From Dipteris shenzhenensis (taxonomy: Eukaryota > Polypodiophyta > Polypodiopsida > Gleicheniales), in assembly GCA_047967505.1 (NCBI GenBank), contig CM106541.1: a stretch of DNA of 64,000 nt. One strand, 5' to 3'. Under the pieces are notes generated by a model, which saw nothing but the letters and a program-made list of their open reading frames with translations, did not search any database and had not been told where the DNA came from. This document shows, in pieces, positions 22,601 through 33,506 of this stretch. The stretch's first letter is position 1. Each line of letters begins with the position of its first letter. The position numbers and the translations under genes are program-made.

Positions 22601-23694
22601 TCTTTAGTTTCACCCTCTTGAATGGAAAGAGAGATAGTACCTGTACCTTCCACAGGGCATTTTGCATTATTACCAACCGTCACGTTCATGGGCTCTTGTA
22701 GAGGCTTGAAAGAGCTATACCAGTCCTTCTTTCTGGTCATGTGACGGGACGCTCCACTATCAAGGAGCCACGAATCATTCGTTGTTGAAACTTCTGTTGA
22801 GGAGCATATTTCTTCAATTGCAACCCATAGCTCCAACTCAGTTTCAACTGTGTTGGCAGATTCCTTGCCTTTCGAAGAAGACTGTGTAGTGCCATTCTTT
22901 TCGTCCTGCTGCTTCTTTCTGCAATCCTTGATCATGTGACCGCTTTTGTTGCAGTAGTGGCACTTACCTGAAAACTTCTTCTTCTTACCATTCTTCTTCT
23001 CTCCACCCTTCCCTTTGGATGTGGTTGAGAATGCTGCATCACTTCCGCCATCGCGGGTCTTCATTCGCATCTCCTCCTCTAGAAGCATCGCGCTGAACTC
23101 TTCAAAAGTGAGGGGTGGATTTCTTACCTGCGTGTTGAGTGTCGTGACCAACGCATCGTACTTTTGTGGAAGGATCCGAATGTACCTTCTGGCCAACTCT
23201 TCACTGGTCTTTGTAATCCCAACCGCCGCCATCTGATCACGTAGATTCTTGATCCGTGTGATGAATGTCTCAGCTGATTCTCCATCAGAGCACCTCTCTG
23301 CAGCAAGCATATTCTCCAGATTTTGAATTCTGGTCTGATTCCGTGTTTCATACTGACCTTTCAGTATGTTCCAAGCCTCACTTGCCTTGTCTGTATGCTG
23401 AATCAGAGTCAAAACAGAATCACTTGAACTGGTAACAAGAGCGCAGAGTGCATCTGCGTTCCTTCGTTTCCATGCCCGAAGAAGATCTGCATTCGGTGGC
23501 GTTATGACGTTGGGGTTGTTTGGATTCGGTGATCCAACCGGTTCTGGATCCAATCCCAGAACAGTATCCAGAAGCTCATATGAATCCAAGATCGCGCTGA
23601 TCTTGAATTTCCACAAAGTATAATTCGTCCCATCGAGCTTGCCTTCATTGAAGGCAGGTGGACGAATTCGCAACGGGGTTGGTGCAGCCATCAC
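19675..23694 (-). CDS. Q3 gag-pol polyprotein, one in-frame TGA
   Basis: The ATG at 23694 lies 65 bp inside the PBS. Order: UBN2 gag (N-terminal ~230 residues; [13 protein letters not shown]), CCHC knuckle [14 protein letters not shown], protease [11 protein letters not shown], pre-integrase WHERFGH to [12 protein letters not shown], and the integrase core ([31 protein letters not shown]). RT follows ([27 protein letters not shown]), then RNase H ([38 protein letters not shown]), ending GIGPNT at 19675. The only break is TGA at 21285-21283 in the linker between integrase and RT, most simply a CGA to TGA change. Upstream is an 803-residue gag-PR-IN product; downstream frame 21282-19675 stays open. 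Everything else looks intact, so function is lost only if this stop is not read through. Confidence 0.95.
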
Positions 23695-23758
23695 TCCTAG
23701 TAGCCTTTGCTAACAAAGCTCGTTGAACTTGCAATAAAGTCGTTACTCAGATATCCTG

Positions 23759-23771
23759 AGCTCTGATACCA
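23759..23771 (-). promoter_or_regulatory. Q3 primer-binding site
   Basis: TGGTATCAGAGCT on the minus strand, directly inside the 5' LTR; initiator tRNA-Met type. Confidence 0.95.
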
Positions 23772-24436
23772 TGTAAGAAAATAGTACGCAGCGGAAGATA
23801 ACAACAAAACGCAAGTACACGATGGAAAGCTGGAGAGAATACAAAAATTCTGATATACCAAACTGCTGATACAACTGATGGTTGGCTGTCCACCCGTGCG
23901 CTCTACAGATAGAGCTTCGATGGTGATCTAGACAGATGCTGGACGGAGGACTATGAGCGTGAAGAACTGATGTTCTGATGATAGGGGGTGGCCACTTATA
24001 TAGTGTAAGTGGTTGACGGTCGGCCCTGTAATAGGCAGTCGGCCTAATAGACAGTCGGCCTGGAAGACCACCGACCCTTCAGAAAACATGCCGACGGGCA
24101 GATGAAGGATCGCGCATAGGTCATACCGTCGGGCCTGGGGCTACCGGCAGCCCCCGGACCCTACCGCTGGGGGCTTTGCCCCCAGACCCCCTGCTATCGG
24201 GGGGGCTATCACCCCCCCGAACCCCCCCTTTGTGCAGACGGGTATCTACTCTTGGCTCCTAAGCCGTCTCATAACCATCTGGTCTACTCTAAGACCCCTT
24301 CCAGTGTCTAAACTGGGGATCCCTCCCAATATCCGATACCCATCATGGCTTCTCCTCATATGGGGGCCTTACAACATTGGGTACACAGAATATTGGTGGG
24401 TTACATGAGAGGTGGACATTTGAGCTAACTCTAACA
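23772..24436 (-). repeat. Q3 5' LTR (665 bp)
   Basis: Nearly identical to 18981-19645, including the paired GC hairpins (second one at 24197-24220). A TATA-like CACTTATATAGTG (+ strand 23992-24004) may be the promoter. Confidence 0.96.
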
Positions 24437-24594
24437 AGACACCACCATCGACATAAGATGGGAGTAATTACCACATACGTAAATCATGAAGCCTAATCAC
24501 CTCTAATTAGTCATTAACATGGAAGGTAGTATTGCCACCTTGAATTTATCATAATTCACGCCAACCACCGCGGTGTTTCTCACCTTGACAGTTC

Positions 24595-24775
24595 CTTGTA
24601 GTTAGACTACAAACTTAGGCCTCTGCTATTCCATTCCCTTCACTATTTTGTCTTTTATCCCTCTCGACCATTTCTTTCTCCCTCACTTGGACTACAAACT
24701 TAAGCCTCCACTATTCCTTTTCCTTCACTATTTTTTCTTCTATCCCTCTCGACTATTTCTTTCTCTGTTGCACTG
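24595..24775. repeat. ~84-bp tandem duplication, pyrimidine-rich
   Basis: Two copies of a unit starting GACTACAAACTTA(G/A)GCCTC and containing CTTCACTATTTT and TATCCCTCTCGAC. Confidence 0.8.
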
Positions 24776-24904
24776 TTCCTACAACTTCTATTACCGCTCA
24801 TAATGGATCCCCCTGGACAAACCATACTCATCTTTGTTTGTTATGTTAGTGTTTGTGACTTTGGGTGCCTATCGCTACTAAGAGCATGCAATCCACCTGG
24901 TGGA

Positions 24905-25335
24905 TTTTGCTGGTAATCTAGCCTAGCATAGGAGGTCATATACATCATCATCTAGCCATGACGTGCGATTAGATGGCTGCCATGGGACGATTTCTCAGTC
25001 ATTGGAGTCAAGATCATAATAATTCAATGGGATGAGGGGGGTGGAGCAGTGGCACATGCACCCAGCTTGCTGGTAGCCTAGCCTAGCATAGGTGGTCATA
25101 TACATCATCGTCTAGACATGACGTGCAATTAGATGATTTCCATGGAATAATTTCTCGGTCATCGGAGCCAAGGTCATAATATTTCAATGGGATGAGGGGG
25201 GAGGAGTGGTGGCACATGCACGTAGCTTGCTAGTAGCCCACCCTAGCATAGACGGTCATATACATGATTGTCTAGCCATGACGTGCGATTAGATTGTTCC
25301 CATGGGACAATTTCTCAGTCATCAAAAAATTCTAA
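24905..25335. repeat. 160-bp tandem repeat, about 2.7 copies
   Basis: CCTAGCATAGG..GGTCATATAC recurs at 24922, 25082 and 25242, exactly 160 bp apart. Units also share GACGTGC(G/A)ATTAGATG, TTTCTC(A/G)GTCAT and CAATGGGATGAGGGG. Confidence 0.92.
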
Positions 25336-25369
25336 TAGTCTGATATGTTCTAATAGTCTAACTCCAGCT

Positions 25370-25830
25370 TAATGCTAATCTGAGTGTGCGAATTAGATGG
25401 TCCCTCATGAAAAGTCATTATTATTACAGTCTGATTCAGACTCAATGTTAATTTGAACCTGTGAAGTAGATGGCCCCTCGTGCAAAGTAATTGCTATTAT
25501 AGTCAACTGAAGAAAGGCAAGGTCAAAACAGGACATCAGATTAGCATTGAGTTGGTTCATCAGATTGTAATAACAATAGTTCTCGGTCATAAGAACGAGA
25601 ACTATTATTATTACAGCTTGATGAATTGATTGAATGTTAATCTAAGCTTGTGAACTAGATGGTCCCCCATGGAAAATATAGTCTCATTCTGGCTCAATGC
25701 TAATCTGAGCCCGTGAATTAGATGGTCCCTCATGCACAAATATTGTTATTACAGTCATATTCCGATTGAATGCTAATCTGAACCTATGAATTATATGGTC
25801 CCTCATTCACAGTCATTGTCACTAAAACAA
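25370..25830. repeat. Degenerate ~75-90-bp tandem units
   Basis: GAA(T/G)TAGATGGTCCCTCATG-like motifs recur near 25390, 25465, 25655, 25718 and 25795, each preceded by (A/G)ATGCTAATCTGA(A/G)C. No coding signal. Confidence 0.75.
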
Positions 25831-28055
25831 GTGCAATAGTTGTTTGGGATTAGTATACTCTTTGGGATTTACATTTTCCCTTGTTTGGGATTTACGAAAA
25901 CAAGTAGTGGTTGTTTGAGATTTACTAAAGGTTATTTATTGTGGGGATTGCAATTAATCATAAACCAACAAAATGCATTTCCTTGCTAGTGCCTACCTAC
26001 TCTAGCCACTGCCTACCTCCTATAGCCTTAACTATCATATAACTAACCTGTCATATTTATCAATGTAATGTATGGGGAATCTATTGGTGCACGGGTCTTC
26101 AAAAATGGCAAAGATCTCACTAGATTACATTGTTGAGCATGTCAAGATGGCTTGATTTAATAGATTAGAATATGTGAACAATTATAGCTTGGATAACAGG
26201 AGAGCAAACTAGTTTAAAAACCCGACAGGTCTTGAGTGAAGGAGTAGAGATGGAAAGCCACATCAACAATGACATTTTTTCTACTGCTTGTCCTGAGCTT
26301 GATGAAGAAATTTTGTAAGGGGTCCCTCAGCAACCCTAGATTGTCGTAGATGAGATTGATTGCTTGGAGGAGGAACATATAGTTCTCAAGAGTGTCATTC
26401 ACAAGATGGTCATATTGTAGGAGGAACTGTGGGAAGGCCTTCAATACTATAAGAACCCACAGTTTGTGAAGTATGTTGCTAAAGGCTCCCATTGTGCAAA
26501 GTGTCGCACCCTTGTCCTAGAATCCTTGTGTAGATATAAAGTCCTTCAAAGACCTCAGACTTGATCTCTTGGAATCTTGGATACATATTACTTGGGAATT
26601 TTTTAGGGGCTGACCGCCCCTCTCTAGTAGAGTCGGCTTTTCAATAGAACATGAGTTACGTAGTAAATTGTCTTCTTTGAAAAAAAAAAAAGGTAGTAAA
26701 TTGTTATTGTATTTATCCATCCTTAGATATAATGGTGGTCTCTTTTTGAAACGTAAAAGAGTAAAACTTGGTTGTATACTACATGGGTATTTAACTTTAG
26801 GGGCTGACTATACAGTTGGCTTTTCTATATAACTTCAGTTTTAAAGTAATAATTTGCCATTTATCTGTCCTTGGATCTGATTGCTTCACTCAGATGGACT
26901 TTATAATTTGAAAATTTTGCATTTATTTGGATTCTAAGGTTCTATTGTCTTATAACTGCTTGACAGAGTTGGACTTTAAAATTTGAAAATGTTTCCTTGA
27001 GTTGAACCTTTTCCAATAATATAGTAGGATTCTATAAAGTGCAATTTATTTAGGATTTGTGGTCACCAACCCGGTGGCTGGATTTTGGTAATAGATAAAG
27101 AGAACCAGCCTAAAGGGACTATTTTAGTATAGCACTTTACAACAATATGATCCGTTTTAGGATAGCAAGGTGGTAGTGCAATATAACTGGTCGCTAGCGC
27201 AGTGGTTGGTCGCACACTAGGATATTAATTGCCACCAGTGCAGTGGTTTGCTTCTATTATTACAAGATGAATGGCATGCAATTCATTCATTTAGGATTTG
27301 TGGTCACTCGTGTATTTGTGGTCACAGTTTGGTAGTTGAAATTTGACAATAGTTAAAGAGAACCAGCCTAAAGGGGATGCCATAAACAAATGCATTTTCT
27401 AATATTTCACCAACTCAGTGGAGGCTCAGTGGTTGAAATCTAACAATAGTTAAAGAGAACCAACCTGTTTGTGAGAGCCATTTTCCTTGTATGCAACCAA
27501 GGAAAATGCAATTAGATCCCATGATGTGCAATTAGATGACTAAAAACAAGCACAATGGTTGTCTGGGATATACTAGAAACAAGCGTGGGGTTAATCTAAC
27601 ATTTGGGATTTACAAAAACAAGCAGCACGGTGGTTGTTTGGGACACATGAGGTGGCCTTTCTCTGACACATGATGAGGATCCAGGTGGCCTAGAGACTGC
27701 ACATTCATCAGGGAGACATGGGCATCGATCCCTAGGGAGTAATGCTCCAATACGACCAGATCTCAAGTCATTCACAACTTTCTTGCACAGGTCAAAGGTG
27801 ATGTGTGTTTGGCAAATTGGCAACAACAAACATTCATGTCTTTGAGTTTCCTGATGTATCAAGGATTCCAATGCTCAAAGCTCTTCTACCCTATTGAAAT
27901 GTCCAAATTCTGATCCATAAAATTGAGATACAATCCATCTGCTGACCCTACATGCAGGTCCCCTTTTTGCAATACTATGAGGAAAACAAAATAAAATATA
28001 GTATGTGGCAAAATGTGATCTTATTAAACTAATCAACCTACAGGAAAACAAAACA
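25831..28055. other. Intergenic repeat DNA without a recognised gene
   Basis: AT-rich, with scattered relics of the block A/U repeat (CCAAGGAAAATGCAATTAG near 27500; CAGTGGTTG palindromes). A short minus-strand reading frame at 26492-26214 (92 codons, hydrophobic) and another at 27871-27596 (91 codons) match nothing I recognise and may be chance. Confidence 0.6.
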
Positions 28056-29065
28056 ATTTCAACCCCAAGGTTGGTTTAATATAGTCATATATAATAAGGT
28101 ACTAGAAAAACAAAACAATTTCAACCACCGCATTGGTTTAGGATAGTCACAATTTCAACCATCGAGTTGGTTTAGGATACGATCACAATTTCAGCCATCG
28201 GGCTAGTTTAGGACAATCACTATTTCAACTACAGGGCTCGTTTAGCCTGACGGTCACAATTAGACAATAAAAAGTATATTGCATTTCATTTTTGAATTTC
28301 ACAATTAGAAAATAACAATATATTTCTTTTCATTTCTATACCAATATATTGCTTTTCATTTCTTTATTTATGTTCAACCACAATTTCAATCAGATAGTGA
28401 TGTTTATCTTGAAATAGCACTAGGTTGGCTTAGGACAATCACAATCACATTAGGTCCAAGCTATCCCACTCTAAAAATTAAGTGGTATATGACCCAAACA
28501 GTAGGAAATTAAATTTAATTAATTTAAATACTAAGAAACTCATTAATTTCGACCATTGAGCTAGTCAACAACTAATGTCTATTCAACCACACTAGTGTTT
28601 GAGCTGAGCTGGCCATAGCTGCATGATGTTCCAACCCCCGGGTTGGTTTAATGAAATAACAATATATTGCTGTTTTGTTGCGAAATATATTGTTGTTACT
28701 TTCTATTCAACCACACTAGTTCAGGACAATCACATAACTGGTGTTTGAGCTGAGCCAACCACTTTTGCATGATGTTCCAAACATAGGGCTGGTTTAGGAC
28801 AATCACATTAAGTCCAAGCCATCCTAGTTCTGGTGTTTGAGCTGAACCAACCACGATTGCATGATATTCCAACCATCGGGATGGTTTAGGACAATCATAT
28901 TAAGTCCAAGCCAACCTAGTAAACTATCCAAAAATTCAATCACAAACAACCACCGGGTTGGTTTAGGCAACCACTGACCTGCATTGTATTGAGAAATGAA
29001 ACAAGTAAACTATCCTGAAGCTCAATCACAAACAACCATAGGGATGATTTAGGAAACCATTGACT
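28056..29065. repeat. Array of palindromic TTCAACCA..GGTTGGTTTAGGA units
   Basis: A unit with an inverted-repeat core (AACCACCG..TTGGTTTAGGA, often followed by CAATCACA) recurs near 28070, 28120, 28155, 28195, 28230, 28635, 28780, 28865, 28950 and 29035, in one orientation and at irregular spacing (35 to 400 bp). A core of this kind at high density suggests the subterminal region of a DNA transposon. No termini found. Confidence 0.7.
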
Positions 29066-29389
29066 TGTGTTGTATCAAGCATGTGTATGATGTGCTCATC
29101 AAACATCTTGCATCCGGTGCACTTTCTATGTTTGTCCTTATTATTTGGAGAAACTATGCCAAAACATCACTATTGCACTGACTTCCACACTTAGGCTGTC
29201 TCTCCTTTTCTTGCATTCTATTGAAGCCATAGACTACTTGGATCAGGATGATCAAGCATTGCTTCAGCTCTGCGTGCATCTCTCGAGCACGGAGGATTCA
29301 CTAGTAGTAATAAGGAGATGTCACCTGCGTGCAATAAATATATGAAAATTCCCCTTATCTACCCCCTATTTACGAGACCTTACCTTATA

Positions 29390-29690
29390 AAATGTACCTT
29401 CCTTCCCTTATATAACCCCCCTCCCTTACACTCACGTGGTACCATGCGATAAACCCTAGCATTAGGGGATAAATGGGGTCTCAAAAGGGCCTCATAAGGA
29501 ATGGGTTAAGAAATGTATTAGGCCTAATGCAAGTCCTCTTGTGGGGTCCAAGGGAGTCCTAACCCCCCCCACCCAGGTGGGTTAAGCCTAGTTGATCCCA
29601 CCTCTTACACCTCTTACACCTAAGAGGGGGCCACCACTTACACCAAGGAGGGGGCACTTTTCCCAAAGTCAAAATTTTGAATTTGAATTC
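29390..29690. other. Unassigned CT/GGG-rich repeat segment
   Basis: Contains CCTCTTACAC direct repeats and AAATTTTGAATTTGAATTCCC duplicated at about 29673 and 29735. Parts recall 33060-33200. No gene. Confidence 0.5.
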
Positions 29691-30060
29691 CCTCTCTCTC
29701 CCTCCCCCCATCCTCCAAAGTCAAACTTTTGAATTTTTAATTTTGAATTTGAATTCCCTCCTCCTCCCCCCATCCTCCTCCTTGTCTCCCTCCTCCCTCC
29801 TCCTCTTCCACACATCCCATTCCTCCTCCTCCTCCTCCTCCTCCCTCCCATTGCCTCCCTCCTCCCTCCCCCACTCCTCCTCCCTTTCTCCACACACCTC
29901 CTCCTCCCTCCTCCCACATGCATCCTCCTCCTCCCCCTGCTACTTTTTCCTCCTCCTCCCTCCTCCCACATGCGTCCTCCTCCCCCCTGTTGCTTTTTCC
30001 TGCTCCTCCTCCTCCCTCATGCTCATCCATTCTCATCTTCCCTCATGATCATGCCTAATC
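29690..30060. repeat. (TCC)n/(CTCCTCC)n polypyrimidine tract
   Basis: About 350 bp of almost pure pyrimidine on the + strand, forming long spurious frames on both strands. It includes a short duplication of CCCACATGC(A/G)TCCTCCTCC. Confidence 0.95.
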
Positions 30061-30091
30061 CTCCTTCCTCCTACTAATGCAAGCTCTTGTT

Positions 30092-30240
30092 GAGGCAAAG
30101 TTGGTCAGGAATCATGGCCAAACATGCAAAAACCCACCATAGCACGAATTAGGACATTTGGGCACCCTCCAAATGGCCAAATTCATGCCATGGTTGCATT
30201 TTTGGACACCCCATGATGTCCGGACCAACTTTGTCTTCAG
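30092..30240. repeat. Foldback hairpin, copy 1
   Basis: The outer arms CAAAGTTGGTC (30099 on) and GACCAACTTTG (ending about 30232) are perfect complements, with inner homology to copy 2 (30931-31165). MITE-like; no TSD assigned. Confidence 0.75.
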
Positions 30241-30930
30241 TGCCGTGGTCAAATTCCTTTAATATTTGCAAAAAATGGACATTGGAATGGCCCAAATTGT
30301 CAAATTCCTTCATCTACCTAATTGAAATCCATGTGTCTTTATAGATGCATCAACTTCAACATAGATAAACATGGAAAAGAAAATATTTACAAAGTAACTT
30401 AGCAAATGATAGTTGGTCAATATGACAACTTATGTGCCTTGTAGCACAGCTCTAGTAAGACCCTTAGGCAATATATTCTCCATATAATTTCTTGCACTTT
30501 GGAGAAACCTTGTAGGTTGGCTATGTCAATGTAATTTTTAATTTAATCCAGAGGACTTTGATCTTCCACTACATCACCTTGTAAATTCTCATTTTCTTTG
30601 TTTATCTTGCCTTTGGAGCCACCTTTTAGGTTAGCTATGTTAATGAAATATTTGATTTCATATCACTAAATCACCTTGAAATAATTTGATGCATTACATG
30701 AGAAAATATATATTTTGAAGAGGAATCTGAAAATTTCATTTTCTATGTTTTCTTAGTCATGGAGGTTGGCTATGTCCATGTATCTTTTATTTGAATTTTT
30801 AGGTTGGCTACTATATCACCTTGTAAAGGATTGATGCACTTCATGATTTCCTATGAAGAAATATAGATTTTGAAGAGGTAAATGAAGGAGTTTGACAAAT
30901 TTGGCTATTTTGATGTCCATTTTTGCAAAT

Positions 30931-31165
30931 AAAGGAGGAATTTGACCACAGTGCGGTTGGTCAGGACATCATGGGGTGTCCAAAAATGTACAAACCCGCC
31001 ACGGCATGAATTTGCCATCTCGAGGGTATCTAGATGGCCAAATTCGCATCATGGCAGTTTTGTGCATTTTTGGCACCCCATGATTTGTACTGTGGCAGGT
31101 TTGTACATTTTTGGACACCCCATGATGTCCTGACCAACTTTGTCTTCTGTGCCATGGTCGAATTC
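30931..31165. repeat. Foldback hairpin, copy 2
   Basis: GGTCAGGACATCATGGGGTG with TCCAAAAATGTACAAACC on the left pairs with the reverse complement at about 31092-31136 (GGTTTGTACATTTTTGGACA, then CCCCATGATGTCCTGACC). A smaller nested palindrome, GAGGGTATCTAGATGGCC, lies in the loop. Right flank CCATGGTCGAATTCCTCC matches that of copy 1. Confidence 0.85.
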
Positions 31166-31574
31166 CTCCGACATTTACCAAAATGGTCACCAAAATTACC
31201 AAACTTGGTTGAGAGTATTATTTTGACTTGGAATATTCATAATATTTTCCTAAATTAAATTTACAAAAATATATATACAAGTAATAGAACTTAATTGCAT
31301 GGAATATGAAGAGAATAGTAAAATAGCTATAACTTTTGTGCTATAACTCTGATTGCTAATTTTTTTAGTTCAAAATTGAGAGCATATAGCTCTATGATAT
31401 TTGACTGGAAACCCTGAATGTTCAAATTCAATGTAGAAGACTTTCAAAAATCAGTCACAAGTTGAGGGGGTCATAAATTTGTAATCCTCTTAGGAAGCTT
31501 ATGTGGACCCTTGGCAAAACCTTCCATGACTATCTAGTTAGTCAATCTATAAGTTCAAGTCATCCAATGCATTT
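31166..31574. other. AT-rich spacer; right end is a diverged copy of 32270-32400
   Basis: No gene. 31490-31575 (AGGAAGCTTATGTGGACC, CATCCAATGCAT) matches the reading frame region at 32268-32360 and leads into the tandem array that follows. Confidence 0.6.
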
Positions 31575-31835
31575 TTCATGTTCTAGAACACACTAGAGCT
31601 TACAATATTGTCAACTTCTATCACTTTCTTCTTGACCATGCCTCTAGAACACACTAGAGCTCACAATATTGCCAACGTTGGCCACTTTTTCACTTTGTTC
31701 CTGACCATGCCTCTACAACACACTAGAGCTCACAATATTTCCAACTTGTGTCACTTTCTTCCTGACCATGCCTCTAGAACACACTAGAGCTCATAGCATT
31801 ACCACCTTGTGTCTTTGTGTTCCAAACCATGCCTG
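31575..31835. repeat. 61-69-bp tandem array, four units
   Basis: CTA(G/C)AACACACTAGAGCT occurs at 31583, 31644, 31713 and 31774 (spacing 61, 69, 61), each followed by CACAATATT.CCAAC and TGACCATGCCTCT. The unit resembles 32370-32430, so the array probably grew from a fragment of the adjacent gene remnant. Confidence 0.85.
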
Positions 31836-31959
31836 TTGGAAAAACAATAGCTGTAGGAGAGGAAAGAGCAGTTGTATCTTATATGAGAAGGAAAAGAAAG
31901 AGGGAAAAAGCTCCTGTAGGAGAGCAAAGAGTTGCTGTAGCAGAATCACAGTGAACTTG

Positions 31960-32420
31960 CCTATGAATGATTCAACTGGTTCCCACTCCTCGAGGTCCAA
32001 AGGGAAAACATCTACCACCATGAATAAGAGCTCTTAGAAACCAAACACAAAATTTCCAAATGGACTCATTACACTTATAGGTGAAAAAGATACATAGATA
32101 GAAAGGCTCACAATGTGATGGTATCCTAGATTGATTGAATGATGGAGGAAGCTGCATATCTTTTCCCATGTAAACATGTTGCACTTTTGCGAGCCACCCT
32201 TTCTTCCCAAACTTGAACTTCAAGATGCACCCCTTCCACTCATGCAAGATGTCACCTCTCTTGCCCTTGGGAAGCTTATGTGGACCTTTGGTTGATCTTT
32301 TCATCACTATCCAGTCATTTAAGCTGTAGGTGCAAGGGATCCACTCATCCAATGCATTCTGGTGTTGTGGAAGACAGAAGAGGTCACAACATTGCATGGT
32401 CTTGCAGCCTTTCTCCTCAC
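31960..32420 (-). pseudogene. Remnant of unidentified gene (KKGWLAKVQHVYMGKDM family)
   Basis: The minus strand from about 32397 reads QNALDEWIPCTYSLNDW, then KGKRGDILHEWKGC and KFGKKGWLAKVQHVYMGKDM to about 32145. After a probable intron, VVDVFPLDLEEWEPVESFIG occurs at about 32019-31960. The same two segments with the same break occur on the plus strand at 41804-42150, so this is a conserved protein family rather than chance. I do not recognise it. Copies lie near putative transposase fragments, so it may be an accessory or terminal part of a DNA transposon. Confidence 0.6.
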
Positions 32421-32464
32421 CATGCTTGTAGAGGTTGCAACAGCAAGAATGGGACTTCTACACA

Positions 32465-32684
32465 AGGCAATGCAGCTCCAACATAGGCACAAAAGAGGGA
32501 GAAGGAGAGGGACAGAGTAGCAGCAATAGAGGCACAGGAGAGGGATAGAGCAGCTCCAACAGAGGCACAAAAGAGGGAGAAGGAGAGGGACAGAGCAGCA
32601 ATAACAGAGGCATAGGGGAGGGAGAAGGAGAGGGACAGAGCAACAGCAACAGAGGAGCAGGAGAGAGAGAAGGAGAGGGAGAGG

Positions 32685-32743
<59 letters not shown>

Positions 32744-32760
32744 CGCAGCAAGTAGGCCAG
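32465..32760. repeat. Charged-repeat minisatellite grading into (GA)n
   Basis: About five 48-57-bp units of GAGGCACAAAAGAGGGAGAA-GGAGAGGGACAGAGCAGCA type pass into pure (GA)n at 32690-32738. On the plus strand it reads as lysine/arginine/glutamate helix repeats (EAQKREKERDRAA) with one TAG. Confidence 0.85.
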
Positions 32761-33506
32761 AGCAGGAAGGAGCATAGAAAGAGGGGGAAGAGGGAAAATG
32801 CGTGGGATTTGGTTCAAATCTGAGTGATTTGACATGCTGGACTAGAACAGTGGGGGGCAAAGGCCCTAGAAAGAGGGAGGGGAGAAGAAAAATTCACCAC
32901 AAGGGTCCTACCATCCCATTGAAGGCAGTTTTGGGCTCATGTGGGGGAGCTGCACCTAGTAGGAGGGTCAAACATGGGTTAAGAGGGGGGGGATGGTTTG
33001 GGTGGTCCCTAGTGTAAAGGGAGCAACCAATAGGGGCTCTCTACAGGCCTACCCACCCTCTACCTCAACATACCATTGCCCCACACCTTCTAGCACTCTC
33101 ATTGGTACACCTCAAATCACTCTCTAATCCCTTGAAATTAGGAAACAGTAATTGGAGGCCCTTTTGAGACCCCAATTCTCCCCTAATGTGGACCCCTCGG
33201 GCTCCCGAGATGTTGGTAGGCTTGTTACTCTATGAACTTTAGGGTGCATGATAAAGCTTGTGAGCTTTAGGGTGTAGGCTAAAGCTTGTGAAGACTCGAG
33301 ACTGGTATTCACCTAAAAGGCCTGATGTTGCTTCCTCAAATGCAGTCGACCACCAATTGTGACATCATAGCGCATGTTCTTCGCTCATATGGCAATGATC
33401 GAATGCATGTAACTGCAACTTCTTCCTGCTGCTTCTCCGCAAGGAGTCTTCTGTTCCTTGTGCCATGACCAAGCTTTTTAACTTTCTTGTCTCGTAGCCT
33501 CTGTCA
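32761..33506. other. Unassigned segment, purine-rich then mixed
   Basis: No convincing gene. TTTAGGGTG(C/T)A direct repeats occur at about 33238 and 33268. Parts resemble 29460-29560. Confidence 0.5.

Larger units (their letters stand above)
18981..24436 (-). mobile_element. Ty1/copia element Q3, complete (5456 bp), youngest-looking
   Basis: Two 665-bp LTRs (18981-19645 and 23772-24436) are flanked by TSD AGACA (18976-18980 and 24437-24441). PBS, polypurine tract and a 1340-codon gag-pol with only one in-frame stop are present. The LTRs differ at about seven positions by eye (about 1%). Coding sequence is related to Q1 and Q4 and clearly distinct from P and R. Confidence 0.97.

Noticed and set aside
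29669-30048. Three overlapping ~100-codon frames rich in Gly/Arg or Pro/Ser/Leu
   Set aside because: Produced by the TCC polypyrimidine tract on either strand.
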